Shown here piece after piece: positions 60,077-64,000 of a DNA stretch of 64,000 bases. How positions within the stretch are numbered: position 1 is the first letter of the stretch; each line of letters opens with the position of its first letter. The DNA is from Prinsepia uniflora. Its lineage: Eukaryota > Streptophyta > Magnoliopsida > Rosales > Rosaceae. The translations under genes were made by a program, and so were the position numbers. Under the pieces are notes generated by a model, which saw only the letters and a program-made list of their open reading frames with translations, ran no database searches and had not been told where the DNA came from. The stretch is from positions 27,749,566 to 27,813,565 of the forward strand of contig CM064871.1 of NCBI GenBank assembly GCA_032719365.1. Reading direction: 5' to 3'.

Positions 60077-61893
60077 ATATGGAGGAGGCATGCAATAGAA
60101 TTCAATGGACAATTAAGAAAAATCAAAAGGTAGGGGGAAAAGTTCCAATTGTTTTGGAATCTACATATGGTGAATTTGAATCAGATGATGACTTAGACGC
60201 CCTAGACTTTGATGAGCATGTTTATGATCAGAATGCTAAAGTAGTTATGAGTGATAAAGAAGATGAATTTTTATTCGATTGCTATATGGAACTAACTGAA
60301 GAAGTTGGGCCAAGTTGGAATAGAGTATTAATGAAGAGGGTTTAGCAGTTTCACCAAGTGTGAGTTTGGTAGAAGAAATTAATGAAGATAGTGATGACAA
60401 TGTGGTGCCTAAACGGTGTCGGAAGAAGAAAATGTAAGAATTCATGAGAATTCATGCCTGGAGCCGAGATAGAAAATCCCAAGTTCAACTTAGGACTTAA
60501 ATTCCAATCTGTTGCCATTTTGAGAGAAGTTATTAGAATGGACTCTATTAAGAGGGGAAGAGAAGCCATATTCAATAAAAAAACAATCTTGACAGAATAA
60601 ACGTGGTATATGTGGGTGAATGTCCATTCAAGTTATTTACATCGAGTATGCATGGGAGTAAGTGGCTGCAAGTAAAAGAATTAGATGATGAACAAACTTG
60701 TAGCAAGGGAGTGTACAATATACATGTTATTGCAAGGTGGATTTTCCAGAAGTATATTAGAAATTTAAGTTCAAGGAAATTGGATGTGGGGAAATTTGGA
60801 AACTTTAGTTAATTAGGAAACGAGTACATTCCTTCTAGACCTACATGATATAGGGCTCACAAAATGGCAATTGAAAAAATGGAAGGTACTTATCTCAAGC
60901 TGTATGAATCACTTTGGACTTATTGTGATGCGTTGAGAAAGAGTAATCCATGTTCTGCTGTAAACAAGTTAAGACTGAGTTGGAAGGTGATTAGAAGGCT
61001 AAGATTTAAGCAGATGTACATTTTCCTAGAGGCTTGTGAACAAGGATGGATGTAGGGGTGTAGACTTGATGGATGTCATATCAAAGGTCATCACCCTAGT
61101 CATGTTTTATCTACTGTAGGGATATATGCTAATAATGGGATGTTCCCATTGGCATATGTAGTATGTGAGGTTGAAAATTTTGATGCTTTGAAGTGTTTTT
61201 TGGATTGCTTAGGGTGGGTTTGAAGAGGGATAACTTTGAATTGAGCATAAGGGTATGTCACTGAAGTTACAGCTGAGGTCAATAGCAAGGGCAACCACTA
61301 TTCCATGGTTTCATGAACACATAAAGAGTTGTTAGAGCTAAGTAATGAAGCACACTATTGGGTAACCTAAATATATGCTAGACAATGAGCTAGATCCTAC
61401 TTTAGGACAGATTTTCAATGTGACATATTGTTGAATAACTTATCAGAGGCTTTCAACAAGGCTATATGGCCTAGTAGGGACCAACCTATATTGACAATGT
61501 TGGAGATGATAAGACAGTATTTGATGTTCCTTATGGGTGGTAGGAGAGACGCAGTTTGATTATGGCATGGACATCAAGTAGGCCCAAGAATTCAGAAACT
61601 ACTGGAGCACCATAAAGCTTCTAGCCAATTGTGCATTACACATCATGATGTTAATAACATCTTTAAGGTTATACATTCACACGGTAAAAAACATTTATGT
61701 GGCTTTGAGAAGGCACACATGCTCGAGTAAAAGTTTTGACTAAACTGGGATTGCTTGCTTCCATGTTTGCAATGCCATCAGTAGGCTTCAAGGAAACCTT
61801 GAAGATTTTGTTCAAAATTGCTACAAAAAAATGCATATAACAAGTGTTATTAGAGGAATACATCATATTCCGAGTGAGGAATAGCAAGAGAAA
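60077..61893 (+). pseudogene. Mutator-like (MuDR) transposase, main part, decayed
   Basis: Pieces in several frames follow the plant MULE transposase order: an acidic N-terminal part (60080-60345), GECPFKLFTSSMHGSKWLQV and DEQTCSKGVYN (about 60610-60720), a WIFQKYIRN segment, KMEGTYLKLYESLWTYCDAL (about 60880-60945), LDGCHIKGHH and IYANNGMFPLAYVVCEVEN (about 61060-61180, core domain), and a SWIM-like GIACFHVCNAISRL...EDFVQNCYKK segment (about 61750-61830). Many stops and frame changes interrupt it. No terminal inverted repeats were found, and the right end is cut by the LTR at 61894. Confidence 0.8.
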
Positions 61894-64000
61894 TGTAACG
61901 ACCCGTTCCAAATTTTGGGCTTAATTTATTAATTAATCAAGGATGATTGTGACTAATCCCTGATTAGTTGAGAGAATTCGGACGGACGGTATGAAATGAC
62001 CGTTTTGCCCCTAGATTTGGTCAAAATGTTGACTTTTGACTCGGGGAGTAAAACGTACAAGGACTGATGACCGTGACGGGTGGCACGTCGAAAAGGGACG
62101 TCACGAATCCGTAGACGGGTGGCACGTCGAAAACGGACGTTCGACGAAAAATTTATGGTCACCGGAGCGAACTTGATTAAACTTATGACCCGAGATTCGA
62201 TTAAAATAATATTAAAACCAAGTAAATAATTGAATAATCAGGAACCCTTGGATGAGTGACACTTTTCCCTCATCCCACGGCTACTTTTTCCCCATTTTGT
62301 GGATCTTGCCCATTGGTTGATTTTTATATATTTTAATCCTTCACACATCACTCATCTCTCACCCCCCCAGCCATCCATCTCTCTCTTAGCCTACTCATCA
62401 TCACCATTCATTTCTCTTATTTGATCATTCATCTCCATTATCATCAACTTCATCTCTCTTTCTCCTATTTATTCCTCGTGAAGAACAAAGCTTGAAACCT
62501 CCCTATTTCGCACAAACCCCCCACCGTTCATCATCTTCATCTAATCTACTTACCTCTCATCCCCACCCTCCATCACCAGATCAACTTCATCTACATCATC
62601 AGTTCATCACCATCTTCATCTGGGATGCTTCAAACCCGTGCACCACCCAGACCCATAAAGAACACAAACCCTACCCCAAAGCTCAACCCGTCCAACCCAT
62701 ACGAACTCACCTCGAACCAACACTAGGCTAGACCCAAGAGGAGGTCTGGATGCCTGAGGAGTCGATTGGATGACCCACGGTGGCGACACGATGGAGGTAA
62801 GCTATTTCTGTGTGTTGGGACATGTTCTAGGGACAGTGACTAGCATGAGGAGGCTAGTTTCAAGGCAGGGGGGGTCTGAGTCGACGGGGAGAACGACTAG
62901 AAACTGGGATGCGGTTTTTTGAATCCAAGGTATAGATCTCGACCTTTTTAATGGATTTTGAGTCCATAGACCCTTAGGTTAGGCTTAGATGAGTAGGATG
63001 GGACAAACCGCACTAGAAATGGTGGCCGAAATTGGGAGAACTTTCAGATCCAGCCGCGAGTCACGGTGACCCGGTTGCAGAGTTTCGGGTTGACCCGACC
63101 GAATGACAAGGATGATGATGTTAGCGTGATGATGTCATCATGTCAGTCATGTCAGACCAGCAACCAACCAGGAAGTGACACGTGTCAGTTTGACACCTGT
63201 TAGTGATGACATCATGCTGACGCTAGCAGTGATGTCATGCTGAGATCATCATTACTGTAGCAGGGTTGACCAGAGCGTTGACCAGGCGCGTGTGGACGCA
63301 TGTGAACAGTATTTAAGGTGGGACCACCACCATCCTTTAGGTTTCGACGATACGAATCCAATGGCGGTGGTTTCCTATCGATCGAAAATTTTTAAGTTGG
63401 TCAAATCGAGGTTTTTAATCTCGGGAAGTGTGTTCGGGATGAGTTCCCGAGTTGATACTATTCCTAGGTTTAGATATAACCTTATTGAGTTCGTTAGTGA
63501 CCCTTGGTATGATTTGGGCAGGTTTGGAAGTTCCGGAGATGATAAATTAGCCTCGGGAAGTCTTATGGCATGCATATCGAGGCGGCAATTAGGACGGTCT
63601 GTGAGTGGACATGGTTTTCTAAATTGCGATGCATGCGTAACTGTTTTATATGTTTTACATATGTGATTTCTATGATGATGATTGTGGTATTGGTTATTTA
63701 CATATTTTCAAGTATTTCGAGGTAATTTACGTATTTGCACATATTTCGAGGTTTACAGTTTTATACTGTATTTCTACGTGATTATGATTTTAATAATGGT
63801 TCAATGGTATGATTTTGGATTTCGAAATATGGAATCGGGCTTGAGATCCATTTGGTTTATGAACTATCAGACTTGGAGTCCATTTGATTGAATGAGACAT
63901 CGGGCCGGGGGGCCCAGTTGGTTTGCATTATCGGGCTAGAGGCCCAGTTGATTATGATATCGAGCATGAGTCCCATTTGTGGTTTATAAATGTGATTTCG
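61894..64000 (+). mobile_element. LTR of a further plus-strand gypsy-type element (cut by window edge)
   Basis: It starts TGTAACGACCCGTTCC and follows the layout of the other LTRs: a TTTTGCCCC stretch, TTGACTTTTGAC, a GTAGACGGGTGGCACG region, a GGTCTGTGAGTGGAC region (63595), then GGGCC-type mini-hairpins at 63900-63950. A decayed ACGT cluster (63110-63260) has TGATGTCA/TGACATCA in place of TGACGTCA. The end lies outside the window. Confidence 0.75.

Overview
The window is nuclear DNA of a dicotyledonous plant. It shows spliced genes with GT-AG introns, plant-type Ty3/gypsy, Cassandra, Mutator-like and MITE-like elements, and no sign of operons. A rosaceous (apple/pear-like) source is my guess from how the repeats and proteins look; I could not test it. 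Only three host genes are convincing: a ten-exon cytosolic O-acetylserine(thiol)lyase (cysteine synthase) on the minus strand at 11569-14180; a ferredoxin C1-like gene at 37337-37780 (+) with an in-frame TAG; and, convergent with it, a single-exon L18p/L5e (uL18)-family protein gene at 37996-39036 (-). In Arabidopsis the OAS-A1 and FdC1 genes are, as I recall, neighbours (At4g14880 and At4g14890), so this looks like an ancestral pair pushed 23 kb apart by transposons.

Most of the rest is nested LTR retrotransposon DNA, and the nesting can be read from 5-bp target duplications. 1-6991: minus-strand non-autonomous element running off the left edge, its 5' LTR split by a plus-strand solo LTR (3582-6858). 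6992-7443: Cassandra-type LTR carrying 5S-rRNA-like sequence. 8027-9060: LTR fragment. 9659-10432: MITE-like element. 15040-16416: long inverted-repeat (foldback) element, cut by a 20.7-kb Ty3/gypsy chromovirus-type element at 16417-37128. That element has 5' LTR, initiator-Met-tRNA primer site, decayed gag-pol, a nested solo LTR that itself holds an internal 1.57-kb duplication and a complete Cassandra element, a polypurine tract and a 3' LTR. Each of its LTRs has caught another solo LTR.

39067-41562: no recognised genes. 41563-56790: minus-strand LARD-like element with a 326-bp remnant LTR, interrupted by a minus-strand solo LTR (43280-46510) and by a nearly intact plus-strand LARD (46544-56400). 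The solo LTR and the LARD LTR stand head to head with 33 bp between them. 57104-61893: broken MuDR/Mutator-like transposase split by a solo LTR (57286-60076). 61894-64000: start of another plus-strand LTR.

The two most unusual signals are inside LTRs. One is a set of arrays of very short hairpins whose two arms change together from unit to unit. The other is a dense cluster of ACGT-core palindromes (TGACGTCA, CACGTG types) restricted to one LTR subfamily. Neither contains a gene. I found no tRNA gene, functional rRNA gene, CRISPR array or prokaryote-like system. All similarity statements come from reading the sequence by eye; no alignment or database search was run.
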